A DNA stretch of 64,000 nt from Citrobacter sp. 18056 (GCA_902706235.1 CACSJR010000007.1:186001-250000), one strand, 5' to 3'. Numbered from the stretch's first letter, positions 36,591 through 46,607 are shown. Program-made: numbers and translations. The notes: a model not told the origin generated them from the letters alone.

Positions 36591-36623
36591 ATGACTAGTC
36601 ATTTAAATTTCATGACTAGTCAT
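36591..36623 (-). promoter_or_regulatory. Tandem operators of the GH1-EIIC-GntR operon
   Basis: ATGACTAGTCAT occurs at 36591-36602 and again at 36612-36623. Each is a perfect 12-bp palindrome and the centres are 21 bp apart, two helical turns, so two dimers could bind one face. The form resembles HutC-subfamily operators. They precede the GH1 start. Confidence 0.8.
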
Positions 36624-36955
36624 ATAGAACTAAATGACAAATCAGGCAAAAGGCTTGTGTTGTTTTTGTGAGCAGATTCGAAAAGATAGTATTGCCACCA
36701 TGGCGCTATTGCCTGTTTATCAATACTTCCTCAACGAACTGATATTTGTAGGCGGCGTGAATCGATCTCAGGCTCTACGCTTGCTTCATTGCGAAGAAAA
36801 CAAAAAATTACAAATAACTCACAGTATTTTTACACAACTGTACTTCACTTCAATAGAGGTACTGGCCTCATAGCTCGCTTGAGCGTCCAGGATTTTGACA
36901 ACCACCGCACGACGACCACCAACCACTGTTCAACAATAAGCAGAGGAACTATCAG
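36624..36955. promoter_or_regulatory. Intergenic region upstream of the sulfatase gene
   Basis: 332 AT-rich bases between divergent genes, presumably with the sulfatase promoter. A 79-codon frame at 36634-36873 lacks a ribosome site and family features and is not called. Confidence 0.5.
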
Positions 36956-38644
36956 ATGAGAAAAAGCTGGAAAGGTGTTGGCGTCCTGGCGTTTGCCGCC
37001 GGTTCGCTAATCCGCACCGGAGGTGCGGTGGCAGAAGACCCAACGAATACGCCTGCTCCGCCCCCCGACAATAAGAAACCTAATATCATCTTGATTGTTT
37101 CGGATGATACGGGCTACGGCGATTTGGGAGTATATGGCGGTGGCCCAGGCCGCGGCATGCCAACGCCGAATCTCGATCGCATGGCGGATGAAGGGATGAC
37201 CTTCTTCGATTTCTACGGTCAGCCTAGCTGTACACCGGGCAGGGCCGCCATGCAGACCGGACGCATTCCGAACCGTAGCGGGATGACGACCGTGGCCTTC
37301 CAGGGCCAAGGTGGCGGCCTGCCGAAAGAGGAGTGGACGCTGGCCTCGGTGCTGAAAACCGGGGGCTATAAAACCTTCTTCACGGGCAAATGGCACTTGG
37401 GTGAATCCGATTACGCCCTGCCAAATGCGCAGGGTTATGACGATATGCGCTACGTCGGACTCTATCACCTGAACGCCTATACCTACGCCGATCCGAAGTG
37501 GTTCCCGGATATGGATCCGAAACTACGTGAGATGTTTGCGCGTGTTACCCGCGGTGCCCTGTCGGGTAAAGCCGGCGAAGCGCCACATGAAGATTTCAAA
37601 ATCAACGGCCAGTATGTCAACACTCCGGTTATCGACGGTAAAGAAGGGGTGGTCGGTATTCCGTTCTTTGACCGCTATGTGGAAAAAGCGGCACTCGACT
37701 ACCTGGATGCCAACAGCAAATCCAGTGAACCGTTCTTCATGAGCATTAACTTCATGAAAAACCACCAGCCAAACATGCCGGATCCTGACTACATCGGCAA
37801 ATCAATGTCGAAGAGTAAGTACGCCGATTCGATGGTCGAAATGGATGCCCGCGTCGGGCATATCATGGATAAAATTCGTGAACTGGGTCTCGACAAAAAC
37901 ACCCTCGTGGTCTGGACCACCGATAACGGCGCCTGGCAGGATGTTTATCCTGATGCCGGTTATACCCCGTTCCGTGGTACCAAGGGAACCGATCGGGAAG
38001 GCGGTAGTCGCGTGCCCGCCATCGCCTGGTGGCCGGGTAAAATCAAAGATCACAGCCGCAACTATGACATCGTCGGCGGCCTGGATTTGATGGCAACGTT
38101 CGCCTCTCTGGCAGACATCAAATTGCCGACTGAGGATCGCGCCGGCAAACCGATGATTTTCGACAGCTATGACATCTCGCCAGTGCTGTTCGGGACCGGG
38201 AAAGATCCGCGCAATAGCTGGTTCTACTTTACCGAAGATGAACTCACCCCTGGGGCCGTTCGCGTTGGCAACTATAAGGCTGAGTTCAACCTCCGTGGAG
38301 ACGATGGCGTGAAAACAGGCGGTCTGGCGGTTGATTCTAACCTCGGCTGGAAAGGACCATCGTCCTACGTTGCCACCGTGCCACAGATCTTTGACCTCTG
38401 GCAGGATCCGCAAGAACGCTACGATATCTTTATGAACAACTACACCGAGCATACCTGGACGCTGGTGACCTTTAATGAGGCGATCAAGAACCTGATGCAG
38501 ACCTACGTTAAATATCCACCGCGTAAAAACCAGAGTGAGGGCTATTCCGGCCCGATTACCCTGAGCCAGTATGAGCGCGTACAGGGCGTACGCGAGCAAC
38601 TGGAAAAACAGGGCTTCCAGATAGCCTTGCCGAGCGGCAACTGA
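36956..38644 (+). CDS. Cys-type sulfatase (arylsulfatase family), exported
   Basis: 562 residues with an N-terminal export signal of about 26 residues ending near GAVA. The sulfatase signature C92-TPGR, in QPSCTPGRAAMQTGR, holds the Cys converted to formylglycine. Metal-binding residues are in NIILIVSDDTGYGDLG and in VVWTTDNGAW; FFTGKWHLGE is the second sulfatase signature. The substrate is unknown. The gene 53 bp downstream encodes the matching maturase, so the pair forms an operon. Absent at this E. coli K-12 position. Confidence 0.92.
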   Translation: MRKSWKGVGVLAFAAGSLIRTGGAVAEDPTNTPAPPPDNKKPNIILIVSDDTGYGDLGVYGGGPGRGMPTPNLDRMADEGMTFFDFYGQPSCTPGRAAMQTGRIPNRSGMTTVAFQGQGGGLPKEEWTLASVLKTGGYKTFFTGKWHLGESDYALPNAQGYDDMRYVGLYHLNAYTYADPKWFPDMDPKLREMFARVTRGALSGKAGEAPHEDFKINGQYVNTPVIDGKEGVVGIPFFDRYVEKAALDYLDANSKSSEPFFMSINFMKNHQPNMPDPDYIGKSMSKSKYADSMVEMDARVGHIMDKIRELGLDKNTLVVWTTDNGAWQDVYPDAGYTPFRGTKGTDREGGSRVPAIAWWPGKIKDHSRNYDIVGGLDLMATFASLADIKLPTEDRAGKPMIFDSYDISPVLFGTGKDPRNSWFYFTEDELTPGAVRVGNYKAEFNLRGDDGVKTGGLAVDSNLGWKGPSSYVATVPQIFDLWQDPQERYDIFMNNYTEHTWTLVTFNEAIKNLMQTYVKYPPRKNQSEGYSGPITLSQYERVQGVREQLEKQGFQIALPSGN

Positions 38645-38697
38645 TGGCATCACCGGCCTCGTTTCGGGGCCGGATTTCTCATTTTTAAGGCCAGACT

Positions 38698-39975
38698 ATG
38701 AAAGAGAGCACCACCCTGTCGTTGACCCCCCTGGTAAATGCCGGACGCTATTTGCCGCCATTAAAACGCCGTTACCATGTGATGGCCAAACCGTCTGGCT
38801 CCACCTGTAATCTCGACTGTAGCTACTGTTTTTATCTGCACAAAGAGCAGCTCCTGCACCAGGATCGCGACAAAGGGATGACCGATGAGGTGCTGGAGAA
38901 CTTTATCCGACAGTACATCGCCACCCAGGACGGCGAAGAGATCATCTTCTCCTGGCAAGGCGGCGAACCGACGTTGATGGGGCTCGATTTCTTTCGCAAA
39001 GTGGTGGAGTTACAAAAGAAATACCAGCCAAAACATCAACGCATTGAAAACGATCTACAGACCAATGGTTTTCTGATTAACGATGAGTGGGCAGAGTTTC
39101 TCAAAGAACATCGCTTTCTGGTAGGCGTTTCGATTGATGGTCCGCGGGAACTGCATGACCGCTATCGTGTGACGCGCAGCGGCAAACCCACCTTTGACCG
39201 CGTAATGCGTGGTATCGAAACGCTGAAACGCCACGGGGTGTCGTTCAATACTCTGGTGGTCATCAACCGCGTCAATGCCCGCTTCCCGAAGGAGGTGTAT
39301 CACTTTCTAACCGAGACCGTGGGTTCGACCTATATCCAGTTTATTCCCTGCGTGGAACCCGTGGAATTTAAGCATACCGCACCACAGTTCTGGCGCGATG
39401 ACACAATTCCGATCACTGGCACGCGCCGGGCGCACCCTGGCGATCTGGACTCAATTGTCACCGACTGGTCAGTCGATCCGGACGACTGGGGCAGCTTCCT
39501 GATTGGCGCTTTTGAGGAGTGGGTGAATCACGATCTCGGCCGGGTACAGGTTAACGTGTTTGAAACGGCTGTGGTGCAGACCATGGGACTGCCAGCACAG
39601 CTGTGCGTCACCGCCGAATTTTGCGGAAAAGCACTGGCGATGGAGAAAAATGGCGACGTTTTCTCTTGCGATCACTATGTCTATCCGGAATATAAGCTCG
39701 GCAATATCCACAGGCAGTCGCTGGCACAAATGGTGTTTTCTGAACGCCAGCAGGCGTTTGGCATGGGCAAGAAAAATACCCTGCCTGAATACTGTAAAAC
39801 TTGTCCTCACCTCAAACTTTGCTGGGGTGAGTGCCCAAAAAATCGCATCGTTCGTGCCCCCGATGGAGAAACCGGACTCAACTATCTCTGCCCTGGCCTG
39901 AAGGCATTTTTCAGTACCGCGAAACCGACGCTGGAAAAAATCGCAGCCATGATTCAGGCCTCTCCACCGCTATAA
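38698..39975 (+). CDS. Anaerobic sulfatase-maturating enzyme (radical SAM, anSME)
   Basis: 425 residues. The radical-SAM cluster motif C37xxxC41xxC44 is in STCNLDCSYCFYLHK. The SPASM-type C-terminus carries auxiliary-cluster Cys residues such as CVTAEFCGKAL, CDHYVYPEY, CKTCPHLKLCWGECPKN and YLCPGL. It converts the sulfatase active-site Cys to formylglycine without oxygen, in the cytoplasm before export. Length and motifs match AslB/YdeM-type enzymes. A strong terminator follows the stop. Confidence 0.94.
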   Translation: MKESTTLSLTPLVNAGRYLPPLKRRYHVMAKPSGSTCNLDCSYCFYLHKEQLLHQDRDKGMTDEVLENFIRQYIATQDGEEIIFSWQGGEPTLMGLDFFRKVVELQKKYQPKHQRIENDLQTNGFLINDEWAEFLKEHRFLVGVSIDGPRELHDRYRVTRSGKPTFDRVMRGIETLKRHGVSFNTLVVINRVNARFPKEVYHFLTETVGSTYIQFIPCVEPVEFKHTAPQFWRDDTIPITGTRRAHPGDLDSIVTDWSVDPDDWGSFLIGAFEEWVNHDLGRVQVNVFETAVVQTMGLPAQLCVTAEFCGKALAMEKNGDVFSCDHYVYPEYKLGNIHRQSLAQMVFSERQQAFGMGKKNTLPEYCKTCPHLKLCWGECPKNRIVRAPDGETGLNYLCPGLKAFFSTAKPTLEKIAAMIQASPPL

Positions 39976-40012
39976 AAAAACCGGGTGGCCCCCTGGCCTA
40001 CCCGGTTTTTAT
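39976..40012. terminator. Terminator after the sulfatase operon
   Basis: AAAACCGGGTGGCC pairs with GGCCTACCCGGTTTT (one bulge) around a short loop, with T-run on the + strand and A-run upstream, so it may serve the convergent AKR gene too. Confidence 0.85.
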
Positions 40013-40041
40013 CCACGCCCCGGCACACCGCCGGGGACGTC

Positions 40042-41082
40042 TTATTGCTGTGCCAGCTGATTACGGCGGTATTCGCCCTGACGCTCCAGCATCCAGCCCG
40101 GATATTCACGTGGCAGCGCGCTGACCGCATCCAGCTGTTTCAGCTCGTCGTCCGTCAGACGGATCCCGGTCGCGGCGATGTTATCCGCCAGCTGATCCGG
40201 GCGTTTGGCCCCGATGATCACACTGCTGACCACCGGCTGATGCAGCAGCCACGCCAGGGCAATTTGTGCCACCGACACGCCTTTGCGTTCTGCGATGTCG
40301 CGCATTACGTCGATGCAATCGAAACCACGCGCTTTGTCTACCGGTGGGAAATCGAACTCCAGACGGCGTCCGCCCGCTTCGTTTTGTCCGTCACGACCGT
40401 ATTTACCGCTGAGGAAACCGCCCGCCAACGGGCTCCAGACCATCAGCCCGACGCCTTCGCTTTGCATCATCGGCACCAGTTCACGTTCAAGATCACGCCC
40501 GGCAATGGTGTAATACGCCTGCAGTGAGGCAAAACGGGACAGGCCCAGACGCTCGGAAATGCCCAGCGCCTTCATGATTTGCCACGCCGACCAGTTCGAC
40601 ACTCCGATGTAGCGCACATGGCCGTGCTGCACGAGATTGTCCAGAGCATAAAGCGTCTCTTCTATCGGTGTGGCCGGGTCGAAGCCGTGCAGCTGAAACA
40701 GGTCGATATGATCGAGCTGCATCCGGCGCAGGCTCTCTTTAACGCTGTTGATGATGTGATAGCGCGAGCTGCCGCGCGAGTTCACACCCGCGGTGCCGGT
40801 TTCGCCAAACACTTTGGTCGCCACCACCACGTTTTCGCGTGGCACTTTGAGGTTTTTCAGCGCCTGGCCGGTGATCTCTTCCGAGCGCCCTTCCGAATAA
40901 ACGTTGGCGGTATCGATAAAGTTGATGCCCGCATCCAGCGCGCTGCCAACCAGCCGCTCGGCGTCCGCCTGCTGCAGTTGGCCGATTTTGCCCCACATTC
41001 CGCCTTCGCCGCCGAACGTCATGGTGCCAAGGCACAGTTCGGACACAAACAGACCGGTATTGCCTAATTTCTGGTAACGCAT
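40042..41082 (-). CDS. Aldo/keto reductase
   Basis: 346 residues from the ATG at 41080-41082, with GAGGAG six bases upstream. NADPH-dependent AKR barrel: the catalytic tetrad Asp and Tyr are in NFIDTANVYSEGRSEE, Lys in VVATKVFGE and His in LFQLHGFD. SNWSAWQ and the C-terminal SSVIIGAKRPDQLADN form the cofactor site. It resembles the YajO/Tas-like group. Substrate unknown. A single gene between the sulfatase operon and the efflux operon. Confidence 0.9.
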   Translation of the reverse strand: MRYQKLGNTGLFVSELCLGTMTFGGEGGMWGKIGQLQQADAERLVGSALDAGINFIDTANVYSEGRSEEITGQALKNLKVPRENVVVATKVFGETGTAGVNSRGSSRYHIINSVKESLRRMQLDHIDLFQLHGFDPATPIEETLYALDNLVQHGHVRYIGVSNWSAWQIMKALGISERLGLSRFASLQAYYTIAGRDLERELVPMMQSEGVGLMVWSPLAGGFLSGKYGRDGQNEAGGRRLEFDFPPVDKARGFDCIDVMRDIAERKGVSVAQIALAWLLHQPVVSSVIIGAKRPDQLADNIAATGIRLTDDELKQLDAVSALPREYPGWMLERQGEYRRNQLAQQ

Positions 41083-41190
41083 AACTGTCTCCTCAGGGGA
41101 TGTCGTTGGTGTGTGTCGTATAGTTATAACCACACGCCTGCGTTTGCGAATGGGGCGATCCTGCCCGTTTCTTGCCCAATTCTCTGAACC

Positions 41191-42717
41191 TTAACCGCGA
41201 GGTGCATCGCCGAATACCGAATACGCCGGCAGATGCACGTCCTGATACGTTTCCCAGCCGCCGCCCAGGGCTTTATACAGGGCAACTAAATCGATGCGAC
41301 TTTGCACCTGCGCCTGAGCGTGCTGCTGCTCCGCCTGCGCCAGCTGTCGCTGCGCATCAAGCACGTCAATGAACGTCGCGAGCCCCTGTTTGTAGCTGTC
41401 ACTGGCGAGGTTAAAGGCGCTTTGCAACGCATCAATCGTGCGCTGCAATGCCTGTTCTTGTTTCTGATCGCTGCGATAGCTTACCAGCGAATTCTCCACG
41501 TCGCCGAGCGCCGTCAGCACGGTTTGCCGATACTGAAGCACCTGCGCGCCTTGCTGCGCCCGCGCCAGTTTGACGCTGGAGACCAGTCGTCCGCCCTGGA
41601 AAATGGGAATCGAAATCTGCGGGCCGACGCTGTAGAAATGGCTGCTCCAGTCGGTGAGCCAGTTGGTTTCGGTATTACGCAAACCAAACTGGCCGTTCAG
41701 CGTCAGGCTGGGGAACAGTTCTGCCACAGAGACACCAATTTGCGCCGTGGCGGCATGTAAATTGGCTTCGGCTTCGCGCACGTCCGGACGGCGGCGCGCC
41801 AGGGTCGACGGGATGCCGGTTTGCACCACGTCAGGTAAGTTCGGCAGCGGCTGCGGGGTGCGCAGTTCGCCATCCAGCGCGCCCGGCGGTTTGCCGAGCA
41901 GAATCGCCAGCGCGTTCATCGCCTGTCGTTCCTGCGCTTCATACTGTGGGAGTTGCGCTTCAAGATTTCCCAGCTGTGCGCGGGCGTTTTCGACGTCCAT
42001 CTGCGGCGACAGCCCACCCTTCTGTCGGCTTTGCGTCAGCTCCAGGGTTTCCTGGGCGCTGGCTATCTGCGTATTCATGGTTGCCATAATGCTCTGCGTG
42101 CCACGCAGCTGGAGCCAGGCGCGGGCGACTTCCGCCTCCAGCGACACCAGCGCATCGTTGCGCTGTTCAATCGCCGCCTGCTGTTGCGCTTTCGCCGCTT
42201 CGACCTGACGTCGCACTTTGCCCCACAAATCGAGTTCCCACTGCGCGTCAAAGCTGCCCTGATAGAGGTGAATCGGCTCGGTCAGCGGCTGTAACGCGCC
42301 TTTCAAATCCGGGTCAACATTATCAATCTGGCTATAGACGCCCTGAGAGTTTAGCTCGCCTTCAACACCCAACTGCTGGCGCGTGGCCTGCAAATTCCCG
42401 TTCACCGACGGGAAGAACGCACCGTTGGCTTGATTGAGCTGTTCACGCGCCCCGGCGATACGCAGCGCGGTTTGTTGCAGCGAGAGATTGCCGATGATCG
42501 CCCTCTCAATCAGGCTGTTGAGTTCGGCTGAATTGAACGTCGTCCACCAGCGCGTATTCACCGCCTGGGTCGCGGTTTTCGAGGCCGCCGCGTTGTCTCC
42601 GGGATCATTCCAGTGCGACGGCGTTTTCGGCTGCGGTGACAGGTAATCCGGCCCGACGGAGCAACCCGCCAGCAGTAATGCGATTCCGGACAGGGCAAAA
42701 GGTATGCTTCTGTACAT
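41191..42717 (-). CDS. Outer-membrane efflux lipoprotein (NodT/TolC family)
   Basis: 508 residues. Lipoprotein signal with lipobox LLAGCS (Cys19). Two OEP repeats with long helices, including ARAWLQLRGTQSIMATMNTQI and RRPDVREAEANLHAATAQIG, the NodT hallmark. It forms the outer-membrane duct for the adjacent EmrA- and EmrB-type proteins. The start is two bases after the EmrB-type stop, so it is the last gene of a three-gene operon. Confidence 0.93.
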   Translation of the reverse strand: MYRSIPFALSGIALLLAGCSVGPDYLSPQPKTPSHWNDPGDNAAASKTATQAVNTRWWTTFNSAELNSLIERAIIGNLSLQQTALRIAGAREQLNQANGAFFPSVNGNLQATRQQLGVEGELNSQGVYSQIDNVDPDLKGALQPLTEPIHLYQGSFDAQWELDLWGKVRRQVEAAKAQQQAAIEQRNDALVSLEAEVARAWLQLRGTQSIMATMNTQIASAQETLELTQSRQKGGLSPQMDVENARAQLGNLEAQLPQYEAQERQAMNALAILLGKPPGALDGELRTPQPLPNLPDVVQTGIPSTLARRRPDVREAEANLHAATAQIGVSVAELFPSLTLNGQFGLRNTETNWLTDWSSHFYSVGPQISIPIFQGGRLVSSVKLARAQQGAQVLQYRQTVLTALGDVENSLVSYRSDQKQEQALQRTIDALQSAFNLASDSYKQGLATFIDVLDAQRQLAQAEQQHAQAQVQSRIDLVALYKALGGGWETYQDVHLPAYSVFGDAPRG

Positions 42718-42719
42718 CG

Positions 42720-44291
42720 TCAGTGTGCTCCTGCGCTGCCTTCGCTCTTAATTGGCGAAAGCAGTAAACAAAACGGGATCAGGCATAGCGCCACCACGCT
42801 CAAAAGAGTAAAGACATCGACATAGGCCAGAAATCGGGACTGAGCGATGAGCTGCTTATACATTTGTCCCCCGGCCAGACTCAGCGGGTCACCCACCTGA
42901 GTCGTGAAATTGCGGATAGCCTCCGCGACCTCTTTTAGCGTCAACTGGAAAGATTCGTTAAACGGCGTGGCGTTATAGGCCAGATAGGCGCTGTGTGTTT
43001 GCGCGCGTTCGGTGATAGCCGCAGTAGAAAGCGAAATCCCCACCGATCCCGCCACGTTACGGAACATAGTGAACAGCGCTGCGGCATCGGCATTGAGCCG
43101 ACGTGGTATGGAGACAAAGGCAATAGTGGTCAGCGGCACAAACAGGAATCCCAGTCCTAATGATTGGGCGCACCGGAACAAGACCAGCGTTTCAAAATCG
43201 ATAGCGGGCGTCAGATTTCGCGACCAGAAGAAGGACACCGCCAGCAGAGTAAAACCAAAAGCGATTATCCAGCGGGTCTGTACGATCGGCATCAGCTTGA
43301 GCACCAGCGGAATGGTGAGCACGATAAGCACCGCCCCCGGCGACATCACCAGCCCCGACCAGGTGGCGGTGTAGCCTAAATCCTGCTGAGCGAGCTGAGG
43401 GATAACCACCGAACTGCCGTACAGGATCATCGCCATGCCCGCCATCAGCAGGCAGGAAATTGCAAAGTTACGATCCGCCATACAGCGTAAATCCACCACC
43501 GGTTTGCGGGCGTAAAGCAGCCAGTAAATTGCCCCGACGATGCCAATCAGCGTCAGCACCGCAAAAGTGATAATAAAGTTCGAGTGGAACCAGTCGTCGT
43601 CTTCACCTCTGTCGAGCATCACCTGCAAACAGCCCAGCCCCAGCGCAATAAGTCCGATTCCGGTCCAGTCGATGCTGGCTTTACCTTCGGCTTTTTTCTC
43701 CCACGGCGGGTCTTCAAGCAGCTGATACACCGCCAGCACCGTCAGGATCCCGACCGGAATATTGATAAAGAACACCCAGCGCCAGGAGTAGCTGTCGGTT
43801 ATCCAGCCGCCGAGGGTGGGGCCCATCACCGGGGCGACAATAATCGCTATCGACGACAGGCCGAACGCCTTGCCACGGTCTTCCGGTTTGAAATAATCAA
43901 GCAGTACCGACTGCTGCGTGGGCTGTAAGCCGCCGCCGAAGAATCCCTGCATCACGCGGAAAAGAATGATTTGCCACAGCTCGGTGGCGATGCCACACAG
44001 AAACGAACAGAGGGTGAACATCACGATGCAGATCATGAAGAACTGTTTGCGTCCGAGCAGGCGGCTTAAGAAGGCTGAAATCGGCAGCACGATACCGTTC
44101 GCCACCAGATAACTGGTTAACACCCACGTGGATTCGTCGTAGCTGGCCGACAGTGACCCGGCGACGTGGGGCAGCGCCACGTTGACGATGGTGGTGTCGA
44201 GAATTTCCATAAACACCGCGAGGGTGACGACGATCGCCACCGCCCACGGATTGCTGGCCGGCCGCCAGTTGTCATGGCTGCTGTCCGTCAT
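42720..44291 (-). CDS. MFS multidrug efflux transporter, EmrB/DHA2 type
   Basis: 523 residues with about 14 membrane helices, the DHA2 class. Motif A-like sequence in LSRLLGRKQFF, motif C-like APVMGPTLGGWITD, and the N-terminal LDTTIVNVALPHVAG, which is a DHA2 signature. It starts inside the end of the EmrA-type gene (ATGA overlap). Tripartite proton-driven drug export with the adaptor upstream and the outer-membrane factor downstream. Substrates unknown. Confidence 0.94.
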   Translation of the reverse strand: MTDSSHDNWRPASNPWAVAIVVTLAVFMEILDTTIVNVALPHVAGSLSASYDESTWVLTSYLVANGIVLPISAFLSRLLGRKQFFMICIVMFTLCSFLCGIATELWQIILFRVMQGFFGGGLQPTQQSVLLDYFKPEDRGKAFGLSSIAIIVAPVMGPTLGGWITDSYSWRWVFFINIPVGILTVLAVYQLLEDPPWEKKAEGKASIDWTGIGLIALGLGCLQVMLDRGEDDDWFHSNFIITFAVLTLIGIVGAIYWLLYARKPVVDLRCMADRNFAISCLLMAGMAMILYGSSVVIPQLAQQDLGYTATWSGLVMSPGAVLIVLTIPLVLKLMPIVQTRWIIAFGFTLLAVSFFWSRNLTPAIDFETLVLFRCAQSLGLGFLFVPLTTIAFVSIPRRLNADAAALFTMFRNVAGSVGISLSTAAITERAQTHSAYLAYNATPFNESFQLTLKEVAEAIRNFTTQVGDPLSLAGGQMYKQLIAQSRFLAYVDVFTLLSVVALCLIPFCLLLSPIKSEGSAGAH

Positions 44292-45382
44292 TCCACCGTA
44301 ACCTTCGGCTCGACGGACAGACCCAACGGCAGCGGATGATTCGCATCCAGACCTTTATCAATCACGATTTTCACCGGCACGCGCTGGACGATTTTCACGT
44401 AGTTACCGGTGGCATTTTCTGCCGGGAAGGCGGAGAACTTCGCCCCACTACCCTGTTGAATACTGTCCACGTGTCCTTCCAGTTCTATGTCCGGCCACGC
44501 ATCGACCGACACGCTGACTTTATTCCCCGGTTTCATTCTTTCAAGCTGAGACTCTTTAAAGTTGGCGGTTATCCATACGTCCGTTGAAACCAGAGAAAAC
44601 AGCGCCGTGCCCGCCTGCACCAAAGTGCCGTTTTGCACATTACGCCTGGTGACAAAGCCGTCAAACGGAGCGCGCACTTCGGTATAAGAAAGATTCAGAT
44701 CCGCCGTTTCCAGCTGGGCTTTGGCCTGATCGACCTGACGCTCACGCGCCTCAACGTTAGTTTCCTGCTGACGGATTTGCAGCTGCACCTGATCGGCCAC
44801 TTCCAGCTGTGCCCTGGCGCTGGCTAATCCTGCCTGAGCGCTGCGCAGTTGTGCATTCGCCGAATCGATATTCTGTTGCGTGGTCGCCCGCGGATCGACG
44901 CCGCGCTGACGACGGTAGGACGCTTCGGCGTTGGCCATATCAGCCTGCGCCTTCAGCACCTGCGCGCGCGCTTCATCGCGCTGAGCGGGATATTGCACTT
45001 TTGACAGCGCCAGCTGCGCCTGCGCCTGATGGAGCTGCGCCACCGCCAGCCCCAACTGGGCTTTCGCCTGATCTCGCTGAGCGGTGTTATCCCGAGGATC
45101 GATAACCACCAACAGATCGCCTTTCTTCACCCGCTGGTTATCGGACACTTTCAGCTCGGTCACGTAACCTGCGGCTTTCGGCGCGATAGTCACCGCGTTG
45201 CCGTCGGTGAACGCATCGTCAGTCGTTTCCTCATTGCGGGTCAAAAACCACCACACCAGCGCAATGATCAGCATCACCACGACCACAATCCCCAGAATGA
45301 TTAACGGCTTCTTTCCGGGTTTCTTGCTAGTGGGAGTCTCATTATTTTGTTCTTTTTCAGAAGGGGCGTTCGTCTCTGCCAT
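44288..45382 (-). CDS. EmrA/HlyD-type membrane fusion protein
   Basis: 364 residues from the ATG at 45380-45382 (MAETNAP); the 41-residue longer frame overlaps the ybiR end and is rejected. A cytoplasmic tail, one membrane helix (PLIILGIVVVVMLIIALVWW), a lipoyl-like half (NQRVKKGDLLVVIDPRDN), a long coiled-coil hairpin rich in Ala and Gln (about 100-220), then the barrel part AGTALFSLVSTDVWITANFK. First gene of the efflux operon. Confidence 0.93.
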   Translation of the reverse strand: MAETNAPSEKEQNNETPTSKKPGKKPLIILGIVVVVMLIIALVWWFLTRNEETTDDAFTDGNAVTIAPKAAGYVTELKVSDNQRVKKGDLLVVIDPRDNTAQRDQAKAQLGLAVAQLHQAQAQLALSKVQYPAQRDEARAQVLKAQADMANAEASYRRQRGVDPRATTQQNIDSANAQLRSAQAGLASARAQLEVADQVQLQIRQQETNVEARERQVDQAKAQLETADLNLSYTEVRAPFDGFVTRRNVQNGTLVQAGTALFSLVSTDVWITANFKESQLERMKPGNKVSVSVDAWPDIELEGHVDSIQQGSGAKFSAFPAENATGNYVKIVQRVPVKIVIDKGLDANHPLPLGLSVEPKVTVE

Positions 45383-45494
45383 AGCGTCACAACGGTCCTG
45401 TAGGTTAACGGCGTAACACATTCGCCGTTCACTAAACTTAGGAGGTTGCTCTACATTTGCCAGGAATTTGCCAGGAAATCCTGACAAATCCGCA

Positions 45495-46607
45495 CTATCT
45501 GACAAGGCTCAACAGGACAAAACCGACCAGCGTGGCCCACAGCAGCATCGGGATGGAATAGAGGTGGAAACGCCACCAGATGCGCCGGTTGTTGGCCATA
45601 CGCAGCGCAATCAGGTTGGCGAGTGAGCCGGGTAACAGGCCAAATCCCCCGACGTTTACCGCCCAGGCCAGCAGCATGGATGGTGGCACATAGTTAATCA
45701 GCAAAATCGTGGACGGCACGTTGCTAATCACCTGCGACAGGCCGATGGCCGTCAGCCAGAGCCCCACGTCAGATAAACCGCCAACGCCGGATAACGCGTA
45801 ATGCAGCGCCGGAAGCTGGGTCATCATATGCACATCCACAAACATGGCCATGAAAACCAGCAGCAGCGTCCAGTCGACGCTGAACACCACGCGCCGCTCG
45901 AGGATCAAGAAACCGACGGCGAGAACCGCCAGACCCCACAGATCCTGGCGCATCTCAAGACTCAGCAAAAAAATCAGGTAAAACGCGAGACAGCACCAGA
46001 CCAGCTTTGGCTTCCAGTCCGGGGTGCGTTCTCCGCTCTGAAAATGAAGCGCTTTGGCGGGAAAACAAAACCAGCACAGCACCAGTAGCGTGAGCATCAT
46101 CGCCAGTGCCAGCGGAGCCATTTGCCAGCTGAATGACAGGAACGACAGGCCCGAACGGCCCCACAGCAGGATATTTTGCGGATTGCCAATCGGCGTGAGC
46201 AACGAGCCCGCGTTTACCGCCAGTGCCTCAAAGATAATCAGTCGATTGACCGGAATGGCGCTCCACTTTTTCAGCGTCAGGGTCAGCGGCACAACGATAA
46301 ACAGCGCCACATCGTTGGTGAGAAACGTCGACAGAACCGCCGCAGCCAGCACCATAAACATCGCCAGCTGGCGTTCGGTCACGAAACGTCGCGCCATTTT
46401 ACGACCCAGCACGTCGAAATAACCGCTCTGCTCGACGCCTTTGGTCAACAGCATCAGGCCACTCAGGGTGACGATGGTGTGCCAGTCAATGGCGGCGGCC
46501 CAGGAAGATGGATGAAACGGGACAAATAAAGAAAGGAGGAAACCGGTGAGGATCAGCAGATGTAAAAAGCGGTCACGCATTAGCGACCGCAATAAAGGAA
46601 GGCTCAT
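45495..46607 (-). CDS. ybiR: Putative anion transporter YbiR
   Basis: 370 residues, about 10 membrane helices, of the ArsB/NhaD-like ion-transporter superfamily. It has two related halves: [17 protein letters not shown] with [18 protein letters not shown] in the first and [17 protein letters not shown] with [15 protein letters not shown] in the second. It overlaps the mntR stop by four bases, and this coupling is conserved in E. coli, but a manganese-related role is not established. Confidence 0.92.
   Translation of the reverse strand: MSLPLLRSLMRDRFLHLLILTGFLLSLFVPFHPSSWAAAIDWHTIVTLSGLMLLTKGVEQSGYFDVLGRKMARRFVTERQLAMFMVLAAAVLSTFLTNDVALFIVVPLTLTLKKWSAIPVNRLIIFEALAVNAGSLLTPIGNPQNILLWGRSGLSFLSFSWQMAPLALAMMLTLLVLCWFCFPAKALHFQSGERTPDWKPKLVWCCLAFYLIFLLSLEMRQDLWGLAVLAVGFLILERRVVFSVDWTLLLVFMAMFVDVHMMTQLPALHYALSGVGGLSDVGLWLTAIGLSQVISNVPSTILLINYVPPSMLLAWAVNVGGFGLLPGSLANLIALRMANNRRIWWRFHLYSIPMLLWATLVGFVLLSLVR

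Noticed and set aside
36634..36873. 79-codon frame between the operators and the sulfatase gene
   Set aside because: No ribosome site, and AT-rich sequence of low coding character inside a divergent promoter region.
44288..45505. Longer start for the EmrA-type protein
   Set aside because: The first 41 residues are unlike the family and overlap the end of ybiR; MAETNAP gives the normal length.
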